This document shows, piece after piece, positions 42,689-54,859 of a stretch of 64,000 nt of DNA. Positions within the stretch are counted from its first letter, which is position 1, and each line of letters opens with the position of its first letter. The translations under genes and the position numbers were made by a program. This stretch comes from Craterostigma plantagineum (lineage: Eukaryota; Streptophyta; Magnoliopsida; Lamiales; Linderniaceae), in contig JAPQWV010000005.1 in assembly GCA_027422505.1 (NCBI GenBank), positions 13,769,501 through 13,833,500 of the forward strand, given 5' to 3'. A model generated the notes under the pieces. That model had not been told where the DNA came from and searched no databases. It saw only the letters and a list, made by a program, of their open reading frames with translations.

Positions 42689-43368
42689 CTACATTTAGCG
42701 TCCCGTTTCCTTTATCTTTTTGACGCAACTATAAAATACTCACATAAAATTTTTCGCGCTTCAAAAACTATTCCCTTTAACAAAACAGGTACGTACATCT
42801 GGTCTACTTTCTTTCACAATAATGTACATATAAGTACCTATCATACGAGTCACAAAATATGACAGTCTGTACTATTTCTAGACTATATGCTAACGATGAA
42901 CAGAGGGGAGCAGGAGGAAGCGTAGCCGGCCAACCTTGAATCCATGCTTTAGCTAATGATGCGCTTTAGTGAGCTTGCTATGTATCTACACAACTGTGAA
43001 GACAACTATTCAGAGTATGATCGCAACATTTCATAAATTTATCACATATCAATTTAAATTGTAGCAAGTAACGATTCTTTTTCCACAACGTTCATGTAAA
43101 TATTTCAGTCAGATATTCCATCACGTAACCATCCATCACGTATCCATCATTCATATGATCCTTAGATCAATGCATTTTATATGCCCATTTATTTTGATAG
43201 TCCCGTTATAGACTGTCTAGACTTGTACCGTAGGCCCGGTGGGTGCCCATGCATGGGACTTTGTAACCATTCCGTAATCCCCCGATTTGTAGGGATATAT
43301 GTGTGCCTGTGCAGGACTCTGTAAAATCCCCCGATTTGTGGATGCAATCATTTGAATAGATAGATATT

Positions 43369-43593
43369 GCCGATGAGCCTCAGCTCTACTGGTTGATGGG
43401 CCTGGGAGGTGTTGTTGGTTGGGAGAGGTCCTGGGTTCGAACCTCCACCCTGTCACATTTCTCCAGACCTGCCCACCTGGCCCACATGTGCGATTGACCT
43501 GGTCGCCCGTTTAGCAGGTAGTGGGTCGGTCCCGGGGTTTCACATCGGCTTTCCCCGCGTTGTACAAAAAAAAAAAAAAAAAAAAAAAAAATA
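43369..43593 (+). mobile_element. tRNA-derived SINE with poly(A) tail
   Basis: A 225-bp unit with an A-box-like block (cagctctactggttgatgg, about 43381-43399), a good B box (gggttcgaacctcc, 43433-43446), a tRNA-unrelated body and a 26-base poly(A) (43566-43591). The 9-bp atagatatt flanks it at 43360-43368 and 43596-43604, and a longer imperfect match differs by one gata unit. Pol III promoter elements on the plus strand are expected to drive it. Family not named. Confidence 0.88.
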
Positions 43594-43635
43594 GAATAGA
43601 TATTAAACATCAATATCATTTGCTTAATATCATTT

Positions 43636-45092
43636 TGACTACTTTCGAAGATGGAGCTTAACTAGTGATACAAATTGGCTTTGGGAAGGGGAATGAATCT
43701 TATTTTGAGGTTATGTTTTTAGTTATGGTTTATCACGTTTTGAGGTATTTGTCATCACGAAGAGTTTTACAACCCAGGTTTTATATCGATTCTGATTTTT
43801 AAGGTTTGAGCGTGCTTGAGGTTCTTAGGAAATTATTGTGTTCTTGAGAATTATGATATTTGATCTAAAGGTTTAAGGTCTTTAGGTGGCATAAGTGTTT
43901 TGGAAGTTTCGGTATTTGAACACTTTTGATAATTCGCGGGTTAAGTGTTTTTAGGGTTTTCCTTGGAGGATGTTTCGATGAACTATCATGAAAGAAGTTT
44001 AAATAGGAGAAGTTTGAAATTACTGAGGTTAGTAAGAGATATTTCGAAATGGATGTATGGAAGAGTTCGAAACCTAAGTATATAAGTAGTTCGAAATTAG
44101 TTTCGAACAATTTTAATTAAGCTTAAGAAATTAATAGAAAATGATTAACATATGATATTAATATAAGGTAAGAGTCTTAATCATTGGTAACTATTACATG
44201 TTGAATTAGAATGAGAAAATTCGAACAAAAAGTTCGAAACAATAAGTTCGAAACATGTCTTTGTCTAAGCAATTCGAGACTATACTATGTTATTTTCCAA
44301 AGTTTTAAATAGTAAAAATGTGATTGTCGAAATGAACAAGAGAAATTTTGAACGGAATTTCGAAGGAATTTTCGAAAGGAATTTCGAAGGAAATTGCGAA
44401 ATAGGTGATTTTACGAAAGAGATTTCCGAAAGAGAATTTGAAAGGAATTCCGCGCAATCCCGAAAGAAATTGCGAACTAAAATTCGAAAGCAAATTTCGA
44501 AAGAGAACCTCGAACGGAATTTTAAGGTACTTAGCTGATCTGAACGTGTATAGTAATGGTATTATATTTCGAAACATGAACTTTCCAACACTTAGGAAGT
44601 TCGAAAGTATATCCAGTCGACTAAATTAGCAAAGTCTCGATACTAAGTGAAATATGATGATTAAAAGTAAGGAAGGCAGGGATTATAAATAGGGATTTGA
44701 TTATGCATGCATATCACGACATATACTGCATTTTAAGGACCTTATACTCATCGAACATAATATGTTCATAGGTCCAGATTCCGATAAGGGGCAAGGATAA
44801 AGTCGAGTAACGAACGGGGCTATAAGTTATACTGTGAGTATGATAAGCAACATGTGTTCCGTTTCTATGTGTTTTATGTGCTTATATGTTTATATGAATT
44901 TATCCATTTATAATTTTACGATATATATGTTATATGGCTGGATTTGATTTATGTACTTTAACATGCTCTTGTGTGACAAAGGTGGATTGATAGGTTTACG
45001 AAATATGTGAACTAAAGATGTGAGTATAGCAATGCATGCTTGTAAACATGAAACGAGTAACTATTAGTTGAATGATCGATGATTTTGTGATT
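43636..45092 (+). repeat. LTR-like A/T-rich stretch with TTCGAAA array
   Basis: No gene is seen. The part 44210-44600 is an array of short ttcgaaa-type units. The part 44750-44870 (ataaggggcaagg, cgagtaacgaac) looks like the mid-LTR block of gypsy elements on the plus strand. Frames here are accidental products of the repeats. It ends where copia LTR N starts. Confidence 0.45.
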
Positions 45093-45410
45093 TGTTAGGA
45101 AATATTTATTGTATTCAGTTAATTATTTTATCTTTGCTTTGTAATTTGTAAAGCCCAGTGAGCTTATTTGTAATGGGCTTTCAAGAAGCCCAAGCACTAT
45201 TTACCAACACATGTGGTATAAGTGCTAAGAACCCTAACACGTTAGGGTTGTCTTGTGTGTGTGAGAAATACAGAAAATGAATCTTTGTAAGAGACACTCC
45301 TTACACCTCTCAGGAACACGCACACTCACCCCACGTTGAATCAATTCTTCCATTTCCAGTTGTGGTAAAATCGTCCCATTGCAGTTTAGCTGGATAGACT
45401 TGGACCAACA
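45093..45410 (+). repeat. Copia LTR N (318 bp)
   Basis: It starts TGTTAGGAAATA and ends GGACCAACA, followed by a PBS. Its sequence is related to LTR Q at 52658-52987 (shared blocks include ttttatctttg, accctaa-ttagggt, and cacccaccccac-like). A small LTR of this size is usual for copia. Confidence 0.85.
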
Positions 45411-45965
45411 AGTGGTATTAGAGCCAAATGCGTTTGGATTTGAGCAAGTTTCCGAACTTTTTGGGCTTATTTTTTTCAGTTTCGAATTCTGGCTTGTTCT
45501 TGAGGTTTTGAGCTGACTTGACTGATTTTGCAAACTCTAGAGCTAAATAGGTTGATTTCGAGTTATCTGATGTGTTTACCCAACATTGTTCAGTTGATTT
45601 GAGTGAGTTTTAGGTAGAAATCGAGCTTGAAATCGCGTTTGAAGTTCATCATTCTGCCCAGAAATCTTCTGAAATTGAAAATCGTCCGATTTCCATTTTT
45701 ATAAGACAAATTCGTCCGAATTTGATTTCTCGGCTAATTTCATTTTGTAGAAAAAGTCACCCGAAATGTTCACTGTAGCAGTCACCCAATTTTCACTTTA
45801 GCATTTTCACCCATACTGATAATTCTTGGCAACACGGCGAATTTCATTTTTCAGATTACTTGGTCAAAGAACAAATTCGGTCAAAAGAAACACTTGCAAA
45901 TTCGCCTTCCTTATAAGAAAATATCGCACTTTCAAATTCGCCTTCCTTCTAACAAAAATCTCGGT
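45411..45965 (+). other. Copia-N primer-binding site and leader, no gene
   Basis: The sequence agtggtattagagcc (45411-45425) is a one-base variant of the initiator tRNA-Met site. The following 540 bp are leader DNA with no gag start. The element is cut at 45965 by LTR O. Confidence 0.75.
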
Positions 45966-46459
45966 TGTTGAGGTATATGCCCTAGATGCCGTACGAGGAC
46001 TGGGTGTACGAGGGCAATTTGGTAATTGTGTAGTGTTTAGTGATGTAATTTGACTACATCTATTAATGGAATGATTTTATTCAAAACTAATTTATTATTC
46101 GATAAATAAATTAAAAGGCAAATTACTAATTACTCTAAATATTTCACCTTGCAGTCAAAGTGAATAAGACAAATTAATAAAACCCAAATATTGGCAGTTC
46201 AGTTACTGATTCCGTGGGGACAGAGAGGGGCATCAGTAAGCTGAGATACTGCAATATTAAAATTAGTTCAAAAGTCTAAGTCTCCAGTAGGGTGACTGGA
46301 TCGACAAGTATGACTTCTTTGTCGATGGGTCCAATACGGTTGTGCCAACCGTTCACTTGGGAAGTGGGAGCCCGTGACAATGATACAAGATAAATCAGGG
46401 GATTTTCTGTATTTGGACACTGACTCGTAATCGACGATCACATGCTTGGATTGTCCTTG
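45966..46459 (+). repeat. Copia LTR O (5' part)
   Basis: It starts TGTTGAGGTATATGCC and resembles the start of copia-H LTR. It is interrupted at 46460 by LTR P. No continuation is found on the far side of P, so the right half is lost. Confidence 0.7.
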
Positions 46460-47439
46460 TGTCACGACGCTACTTCTCAAATACGTATTTTGGCGGATTT
46501 ACGCAGCGTAAACAGCGGAAAGCCCATTTAATAAAAACTTTTTGAAACATAACAATATCCAAGTACTGGGCCGAAGCCTCAAAAGTCTAAGCCCGAAATA
46601 TAAAATGTTTAACGAAACACACTTTTATTTATTGGGTCGAAGCCCAAAGAGTAAAAAACACGAAACATAATTTAGAACACTCCACAGGTCACGTCCCATG
46701 GACTGCGCCGCCCTCAAAAGTCCGTGGAGTCACCGCCATCAGCCGCCTAGTCGTGACTTTTTTCAACGTCCGACTCGTTCGTACCTACACACGTAAACCC
46801 TGAGCTTTTGCCCAGTAGATGAAAATATGCATGAATGCAATCTCACTCGACTCCCATCCTGACACATCTCACAGAATGCACGCTCGACTCTTTTCTCATA
46901 TCTCATCTCATCTCAACTCATCACTTCACGGCCCGAGGCTAGGAACTAAAGACAACACGCGCGCAGGGGTCAGTAGCTCGGGACGCCCCACTCCCCACAA
47001 GGGTCAGTAGCTCCGGAGGCCCACTCCCCACATCTCAATCATATAGTGCGCCTTAGTTCTAACCTCACTACTCATACAATTCGACGACCATCACTCGGTC
47101 TTAAACTACCCCACTCATCGACACTATACAATGTCACCGTGACTCCGCACGATCCTCTGCCCTCGTAACACGTGTATGCAAATGTCGTGCAAGCAAAATG
47201 CACCACATAAAAATGCAAATCTCTATATAACGTATCGGCCCGCAGCTCGGCCCGATTCGAAAACTATCGTACTCTAAATAATCGGGCCCAAAGCCCGAGT
47301 TCCGAATTACTCGGCCCGAAACCTTACTCACCGAACTCTCCTTACGAATTTCACTAAGGGTTCCAAAATTTAATCCTTTTCACTTTAAGTCTCAAATTTT
47401 AAAAATGAAATTTAAAAATATTTTTCCAAATTTTACCTT

Positions 47440-48230
47440 TAAAACCCCACAATCTCATAATTTTACTTTTAAGGACGCGAATTTGAAAATTTTAACTTAA
47501 AATCCAAAAATCTTTGAAAATTATGACCCGAAAATTATCCTCAAATTTATTTAACACCCGAAAATTTTCTCAAATTTACAAATCTGCCCCGAATTTTAGT
47601 TTAAGTCCCGAAAATTTTTAGAAACTACAAATCTGCCCGGATTTCTAAAATTTCAGTTTAAGTCCCTAAAATTTTCAGAAATTACAAATATGCCCGGATT
47701 TTTAAAATTTCAGTTTTGCCCCGAAACTTTTGAAAATTTACAATTAACCGCAGCCGAGTATTTTTAATAATTATTTAGTCCCGAAAACTTCTGAAAATTC
47801 TCAATTTGACCCTAGCCAAGAATATATTATTTATTTAGTACCCGAAAACTTCTGAAAATTTACAGTTAACCCAACCGAAATATTTAATATTTATTTAGCC
47901 CCTGGGAATTTCAGAAAATTGCACAAAGGTCCCTAGCCGAGTTTTGAATATTTATTTAACTCTCCGAAAATTCTGAAAATTGCGTGAAAGACCCTAGCTG
48001 AGTTTTGTATATTTATTTAACTCTCCGAAAATTCTGAAAATTGCATAGAGGCCACTAGCCGAATTTTAATTGTTCATTTAACACCTCGAGAACTGCTGAA
48101 AATTATAAAATGACCTTAGCCGAGATTTAGAATATTTATTTAACAACCTAAACTTCTGAAAATTACACAAATCACCCCAACCGAGTTTTAGAATATTTAT
48201 TTTAGACCATTGAATTTAAAAGAAAATCCT
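47440..48230 (-). repeat. About 61-bp tandem repeat array in LTR P
   Basis: About twelve diverged units, each with cccgaaaa, a ttctgaaaatt block, a short A/C-rich part, cctagccgag and tatttattta. Two neighbouring copies (47949 and 48010) start exactly 61 bp apart with tatttatttaactctccg identical. Confidence 0.85.
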
Positions 48231-48584
48231 AGAAAACCCTAATTTGCATACTCAAATTTTTAAAATCTAATCAAATTCACCCTAAAAAATCATACTTCTA
48301 CTTTCCAACCCTAATATATGTCATCTCCCTAGGTCTCCCAATTGGTAGAGATGTCCGAAACCACACATAAACATATAGCAAGAAAATCATGCAAATAAAT
48401 CGTCACTAGTACATAAACACGAAAAATTCGAAAGAGATCGTGCAACACGTAAAATTCACGAATCCTAATTTTGTTTACGTATGTAGATGATCTCCACCTA
48501 CCTTAACTCCGGAGAAAGCTAAATCACGGGGTGTTTCCGTGTGATCCCGACCCGAGAGCTTCGATCCCGAGCTTCCGAAGATTT

Positions 48585-48760
48585 TTCTTCTCCTCCTTCT
48601 TCTCCTTTCCTTCTTTCTCTCTTTTTCTTTCTCTCCCTCTCTCCCTCTCTCTCTCGGCCTCTCCCTCTTCTTTCTTTCGTTTCTCTTTTTTTTTTCTTTC
48701 TTTCTCTTTCTTCCCTTCTTTCTCTCGGCCTCTCCTCTCTTTCCTTTCCATTTTCCTTTG
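48585..48760 (+). repeat. CT-rich (pyrimidine) tract
   Basis: A polypyrimidine run of ctttct and ctctcc units with a few interruptions. A second shorter tract lies at 48875-48930. It yields long Lys/Arg/Glu-rich or Phe/Ser-rich chance frames on the two strands, which are not genes. Confidence 0.9.
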
Positions 48761-49392
48761 CCTCTATTTATTTTGGCTTCATGTGTGTAGAGAGGTGGCA
48801 TTAGGTGTCTTTAAGTTTATTAGTTGATTTTATTTGTACTCTTGCATGAGGAAATGGCATCTTAGTTGAGATCTTGTCCTCTCTTCCTCTCCTTTTCCTC
48901 TCTTTCTCGTCATCTCTCCCTCTCCTCTCCTATTTGCTTTGTTAATTCTTGTCTTTGTGTAGTAAAGTGTTGCATTAGGTTTGTTTACTTTTATTTTGTT
49001 TTGTTTTGTTTATTTTTATTTTGTTTTGTTTTGTTTGTTTCTTATTCCATTATTAATATAACATTATTGATGAGGTGTGATAAGACCCCTCTAATATTAA
49101 TTTTTGCCCCCCGCCCCCCCTCCTTAATTTTATTTTCATTTTTTTTAATTTTTATCATTATTATTGTATATTATTGGGTCAAAATTCCTAACTTCTAATC
49201 TATCTCTCACACTTGGGCCATTATTCTTCATTTGGCCCATAATCATTTTCGGCTCCTTTTTAAATTTTTCGGGTCCAGTTCTAAATTCTTGGCTCGGCTC
49301 GGGAAGAAATCGGTGTATGTTCGAAAATCGACTCCACAAAATCCGAATATTATTGAAATAATCCCGTATAATTTTTTTTTGCGGGTATTACA

Positions 49393-49405
49393 TCCTCCCC
49401 CCTTA
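49393..49405 (-). other. Gypsy-P polypurine tract
   Basis: The plus strand tcctccccccttac is the complement of a purine run directly before the 3' LTR start. Confidence 0.85.
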
Positions 49406-49439
49406 CAAGAATTTCGTCCCCGAAATTACATCGAAAGAA

Positions 49440-52400
49440 ATAAATCGGGATAACGATTCTTCATGTCGTCCTCTCGTTTCCATGTGGCTTCTTCAACCGC
49501 CTGGTTTCGCCACAACACCTTGACTAGCGGAATGTTCTTGTTCCGAAGTCGCTTTACTTCGTGCATTAGAACTACCAGTTCTTCTTCGTAGCTCATATCC
49601 GGTTTGAGTTGTAGAGGGACTCATTTGCTAGCACATGGTTCGGACTTGCAACGTATTTACGTAAGCTCGATACGTGAAATACGTCGTGGACTTAGGCTAG
49701 AGAAGCTGGCAGCTCCAGTTGATATGCAACTTCCCCGATTCTTTTAAGGATTTGAAAAGGGCCAATATACCTCGGACTGAGCTTGCCCTTCTTTCCAAAT
49801 CGTTTCATGCCTCTCATTGGAGATATTTTCAAGAACACGCGATCGCCTTCCGAGAACTCTAGCGGCCTTCGTCGTTGATCAGTGTAGCTTTTCTGGCGAC
49901 TTTGGGCTGTTTGTATTCTTTCTCGGATTTTGATGACCGCCTCCGTCATTTCTCGTATCATATCGGGACCTAAGAGTGCTCGCTCACCGATCTCGTCCCA
50001 GTGTATCGAGGATCGGCATTTGCGCCCGTATAAAGCTTCGTACGGCCCCATCCCGATTGAAGAATGATAACTGTTGTTATACGAGAATTCGATCAGAGGA
50101 AGGTATTTGCTCCAGTTCCCTTTGAAGTCTAAGATACAGGCTCGGAGCATATCTTCGAGGGTCTGAATCGTTCGTTCTGATTGCCCGTGGGTTTGGGATG
50201 AAAGCGGTGCTGAACGAAAGTTTCGTCCCCATTGCTTTCTGTAAGCTCATCCAGAACTTGGACAGAAATCTCGAATCTCGATCCGAGACGATGGACGAAG
50301 AAATCCGTGAAGTCGAACAATTTCTTGAATATACAATTCAGCATGTTGCTCCAGGGAGAAAGTCGAACAAATAGGTAGAAAATGGGCGGATTTGGTTAAT
50401 CGATCTACAATTACCCAAATGGCGTCGTGGCCTTTCACAGTTTTCGGGAAGCTGACGACAAAGTCCATGGTAATATGATCCCATTTCCACTCGGGAATAG
50501 ACAAGGATTGCAGCATCCCTGTCGGCCTCTGATGTTCCGCCTTGACTTGTGGGCAAGTGAGACACTGGCTTACGAACGTCGCAATGTCTCCCTTCATTCC
50601 CGGCCACCAGTATGTCTCTCGTAAATCTCGGTACATCTTCGTGGCTCCAGGGTGTACTAAGTATGTAGTGGCGTGTGCCTCCGTCATTATGGTATTTCGG
50701 AGTCCTGCACTATCGGGTACGTACAAGCGATTGTTATAGAATAAGATCCCATCTCCTCGTAACTTGAATTCTGTTGAAGTCTCGGTTCTTTGTTCGCTTG
50801 TCAATTCAGATAAAGCTCGTCTTGCTCCTGAGCTTTCTTGATCTGCTCCACAACGTAGGTTGAAGAGTTAACGCCGCCATTCTAGCCTCGATTTCACCAA
50901 AATTGATCACTTCCACATTAAGCTGGTGGAGTTCGGTGTTGATTGATTTTCGACTCAAAGCACCAACGACTATGTTTGCCTTGCTTGGGTGATAATTGAT
51001 CAGACAGTCGTAGTCTTTAACGAGCTCTAGCCTACGTCGTTGCCTCATATTTAACTCCTTCTGCGTGAAGAAGTATTTCAGGCTCTTATGGTCGGTGTAG
51101 ATCTCGCATCGTTCCACGTAGAGATAATGACGCCAGATTTTTAGGGCGAACACAACTGCTGCGAGTTCCAGATCATGCGTGGGGTAATTCTTCTCATAAG
51201 GTTTCAACTGTCGGGAGGCATACGCAATTACCTTCCCGTTCTGCATCTGCACGCACCCCAAGCCATTCTTCGAGGCATCATTGTACACCGAAAAGCCTTC
51301 GGTACCGGAGGGAATCGTAAGAACAGGAGCCGTTGTCAATCGTTTCTTCAACTCCTGAAAGCTTTGCTCGCATGCTTCCGTCCACTTGAATAGGACGTTC
51401 TTCTTCGTCAGGTTCGTGAGTGTCGAGGCAATGCTGGAAAAGTCCTTAATGAACTTTCATAGTATCTAGCAAGCCCGAGAAAGCTCCTGACCTCCATGGG
51501 AGTGGTCGTGGCCAATTGCTTACGGCTTCGATGTTGCTGGGGTCCACAGAAATCCCGTTTTCGGAGACAATGTGTCCCACAAAGGCCACTTGCGTGAGCA
51601 AAATTCACATTTCTTGAATTTGGCATAGAGTTTCTTTTCCCGAAGAATTTCGAGAACCGTTCGTAAATGAACCTCGTGTTCCTCCTTCATTTTAGAATAA
51701 ACGAGGATATTATCCATAAAGATGATTAGAAAGTGGTCAAGGAAGTCTTTGAAAACCCGGTGCATCAGGTCCATAAATGCAGTGGGAGCGTTCGTCAACC
51801 CGAAAGGCATAACCAAAAACTCATAGTCGCCATACCTTGTGTTGAACGCCGTTTTCGTGGCGTCGGCTTCCCGAATCTTCAGCTAATGGTAACCCGATCG
51901 TAAATCAATTTTGGAAATGTAGATGCTCCTTGCAGCTGATCAAACAGATCATCAATTCTGGGCAGCGGGTATTTGTTTTTGATCGTCAGTTTATTCAGCT
52001 CCCGGTAGTCGATGCAGAGTATCATTGACCCATCCTTCTTACGTACAAACAGGACAGGTGCTCCCCAAGGCGAGAAGCTGGGCTGAATAAATCCTTTCTG
52101 CAGTAGCTCGTCAAGTTGCTCTTTTAACTCTCGTAGTTCGCTTGGTGCTAAAAGATATGGAGTCTTAGAGAACGGTGCTGCCCCTGGTGTTATCAATCGC
52201 GAATTGGAGTTCTCGATCAGGAGGTAGTCCCGGTAGATCGTCGGGAAATACGTCGGGGAATTCATTTGCAACGGGTACGTCTTCTATTTTCGATTGGGGC
52301 GACCCGTCGGTTTTCATTGCAAATAGGAGAAAGACTCGCAACCCGAATTCAGAAGTCGTTGCGCTTTTAAGGCAGAAATTCGGTTAATTTTGCTCTTCTC

Positions 52401-52618
52401 CTTCGCTCCCACAAACGTGAACATTTCGTCTTCAGGAATTTGGAAGGCCACCATCTTCTTCTGGCAATCGATTATTGCCACGTATTTCGAGAGCCAATCA
52501 ATTCCGAAGATAACGTCGTAATCGTTCATCGGGATCACGATCAGATCTACGCTCAGATTCCTTCCTTCGATTGTCACGGGACATTTTTCCAACACTAGAT
52601 TAGTTCGAGTCAAAGATA
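49440..52618 (-). pseudogene. Gypsy-P pol: protease end, RT, RNase H, integrase, chromodomain
   Basis: Protease tail: GRNLSVDLIVIPMNDYDVIF. RT (52271-51520): [48 protein letters not shown] and [12 protein letters not shown], where the second Asp of the catalytic FIDD pair is Asn. RNase H (51351-50850): [12 protein letters not shown]. Integrase (50804-49692): H2C2 finger CLTCPQVKAEHQRP, MDFVVSFPK, then after a frameshift [19 protein letters not shown] and [14 protein letters not shown]. The chromodomain (49640-49440) reads NIPLVKVLWRNQAVEEATW and ends NRYPDLF. Several frameshifts; nonfunctional. Confidence 0.92.
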
Positions 52619-52639
52619 ACCCGCGCTGAATTGAAGATT

Positions 52640-52987
52640 GAACACTAAGGGGGAGATTATTAGGAATATTTTCTAGTGTTCAATTTCATTGTTTTATCTT
52701 TGTATGGTTTTATATTTAATTGACTTGGGCTATTTTGTAATATTCTAGTTCTTAGTTACTAGGGGTAGAATATACCAACTCATGTGTTATATATACCCCA
52801 AACCCTAATTCATTAGGGTCTGCGTGTTGTTAGTGAGTGTTGCGTGTGTGTTGAATAGAAAGAATACCCATTTGAGAGGTTCACCTTCTACAGAAGCACA
52901 CCCACCCCACGCACAACCCTTAAAATCTTCATCTCAAGCGTGGTAAATCGTTCTTTGTTAGATTGTTTGGATAGAATAGGGTCCTAC
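52640..52987 (+). repeat. Copia 3' end Q: polypurine tract and 3' LTR
   Basis: A purine run (aagggggagat, about 52647-52657) is followed by an LTR starting TATTAGGAATA (TG mutated to TA) and ending near CCTACA (about 52987). It is about 330 bp and related to LTR N. No coding part of the element is present on its left: P joins at about 52620. Confidence 0.75.
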
Positions 52988-54799
52988 AAAATTTCAAAGT
53001 ATTAGTACAAGTAATTTTATCATGTGAAATCAAAGTATATGCAAGTGAGTGTAGTTTTAATATTTCTCCAAGTGTGGAGATTTCCTCAAAACGTTTCTGT
53101 CTTTCAATATCAAATGACTTTCTCTCTCTTTCGTTGGCGTGTAGATCATTGATTTTCTGTATGCATTCAGGCATATACCCTGCTGCATACGTTGTCATCT
53201 GTATCTCCTTCGCTTGGACGAGGAATATCTGACTCAAAATTCAGTCTTTCTCTTTCCTTACAGAGCAAGTCATATTTCGCTAAGGCGTCCATCGCCTTTT
53301 CTCTTCGTTTGTTAGATACTTGGCTTTAGCCCCGGATTTTAGCATCTGAGCTTCCATCTTTGCGACTTTTTCATTAGCTACTAATATTCGATTTTTCTCA
53401 CATGCATAATCATACCTAAATTTATCTAAAACTTCTAGATTATTTTGTAGGTTTGTTTCTAATTCTTTAATTTTCTTTTTGCCTGTTTGTTCAATTTATA
53501 TAGGGTCAAGAACTTATCTTTCATTTTAAGTAGGGAGTCATAATCAGATTGATTTACCTCCAGCGTGTCTGAGTTGCTGGAGTTTCCCTTTCTGAGTTGC
53601 TTTCTAAAGCTTCAGCTTCGTCCTCCTTGTCATCCAGTCTGGCCATCAGCACCATGTTCTCTTCCTCGCTGTTGGAGAAGTCCTCAAGCCAATGATCTAG
53701 TTCAGCCAGCAAGACCGTTCCCTCCTCCCTCTGCTCGGCCAATTGAACTTTTCTTTGATAGTAATTGGCATTCTTTTTCTTGGGCATTCTGCACTCCCTG
53801 GCAAGGTGTCCACATTTCCCTCAGTTAAATTATTTTTCGGCTTGAGAGCTAATTGTGGGCTCAGCTTCTTCATCTTGAGCCTTTCCCTTTGTATTTGAAG
53901 GAGTTCTCTGTCGGTTGGATGAAGATCTAGGCTTCTTATATAAATTCTTCTTCACAAAGTTTGAGATCAATGGGAATAGTTTTGCAAGCTCCTTGATTTC
54001 CCTATTTTGTGAGCTCCTTGAGTTCCCCATCAGAGTCTGAATTTTCTCCCTCTGAAATTTGGGATGATTGCATGATCTCCTTATCTTTTTGATGGCCTTT
54101 TAGGTTGTCGTTCAGACACGAGTGCAAGCGCGTCGCCTCCAGCTGGTTTTGCTTCCTCTCTCCTTTTCTCCACGTAGTTGGAGTGTTGGTTGAGACAGTC
54201 AAATAATGTGTGGATACTGATCATGGTCAAGTCGTTCATTTGTCTCATCATTATGCCGTCGCTTCCCATTCTGGGTGAAGCGAGCCAAGGAACTTAATGT
54301 TGATCTCCATTACATTTTTTGTTACTCTGTTCATCTTCAGCTCAATTAGTAGGATGAGGAATCAATGGAACGTTTCTTGAAGACTTCCTCCCTTTTTGCC
54401 TGAAAGCGATAGTAAGATATGAGACTATTTGACATCCTTGCCATTGTGTTGACCTCTGTTCCCTGCATCATGATCCTCAGAGCGTCCCATATTTCTTTGG
54501 CGCTTTCACCGCATTAGGTATGACTTTGCAATTTGATCAGCCTTACGTCGCAATTTCTCTTCATCTGTGTATTGGTCGAGGGTCTTCAAAATGTTCTGTT
54601 CTTCTCTTGGAGGATTGTTGGTAGAGGTGGCTGGGATTATAGTCCAGAATTGAGCAGGTCCATTATAGATTGATTCCAGCAAGTTCTCAGAATTGTCCTT
54701 GCTCTCGATGAAGTTGATGAACCTTCTCTTCCAGACGATGTACTCGCCATGTCTGATGACGGAAGGTCTCATATCATTTGCCATGCTTAAGGAGTCCAT
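52988..54799 (-). pseudogene. Copia-R gag fragment, broken
   Basis: ATG 54799 (minus) opens MDSLSMANDMRPSVIRHGEY, then ENLLESIYNGPAQFW and a Lys-rich DEEKLRRKADQIAK stretch. Frame changes occur near 54500 and below. Further parts are at 54269-53830. A knuckle block reads GKCGHLAREC near 53800-53820, but the two preceding Cys positions are both stop codons. The linker after it (MPKKKNANYYQRKVQLAEQ, acidic LEDFSNSEEEN) and the frame 53237-52929 match the gag-to-protease linker of copia. No protease or pol follows. It is cut by LTR Q. Confidence 0.75.
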
Positions 54800-54859
54800 T
54801 TCTTGTGTTTTGGATGTGATCGTTGACGTGGGAAGTGACTGTTCATCATTTGTCTCATA

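Larger units (their letters stand above)
42630..43635 (-). repeat. Element M: LTR end and leader scrap, minus strand
   Basis: About 47 bp of leader (42630-42676), a PBS on the minus strand (42677-42688) and then LTR-like DNA rising to about 43635. The SINE at 43369-43593 sits inside it. The rest of element M is missing. The LTR end beside the PBS is not a clear CA. Confidence 0.55.
46460..49392 (-). repeat. Gypsy-P 3' LTR (2933 bp)
   Basis: On the minus strand it starts TGTAATACCCGC (plus end 49392) and ends CGTCGTGACA (plus start 46460). Inside are a minisatellite (about 47440-48230) and CT-rich tracts. The right half of the element boundary (five bases CCTTG at 46455-46459) is the presumed target duplication copy, but its partner is lost. 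No gene is present. Confidence 0.9.
46460..52618 (-). mobile_element. Gypsy-P, Tekay/Del-like chromovirus, 5'-truncated
   Basis: On the minus strand: end of protease (52613), RT, RNase H, integrase, chromodomain, polypurine tract and a complete 3' LTR (49392 to 46460). Gag and the 5' LTR are missing, cut by copia LTR Q at about 52620. Its pol is a close relative of J pol. Confidence 0.92.

Noticed and set aside
43381..43446. tRNA gene suggested by the B box gggttcgaacctcc
   Set aside because: No acceptor stem or anticodon arm pairs around it, and the unit ends in poly(A) with flanking duplications, so it is a SINE.
48475..48827. Highly basic or Phe/Ser-rich proteins on both strands
   Set aside because: They are translations of a CT-rich tract (48585-48760) in an LTR; the composition explains them.
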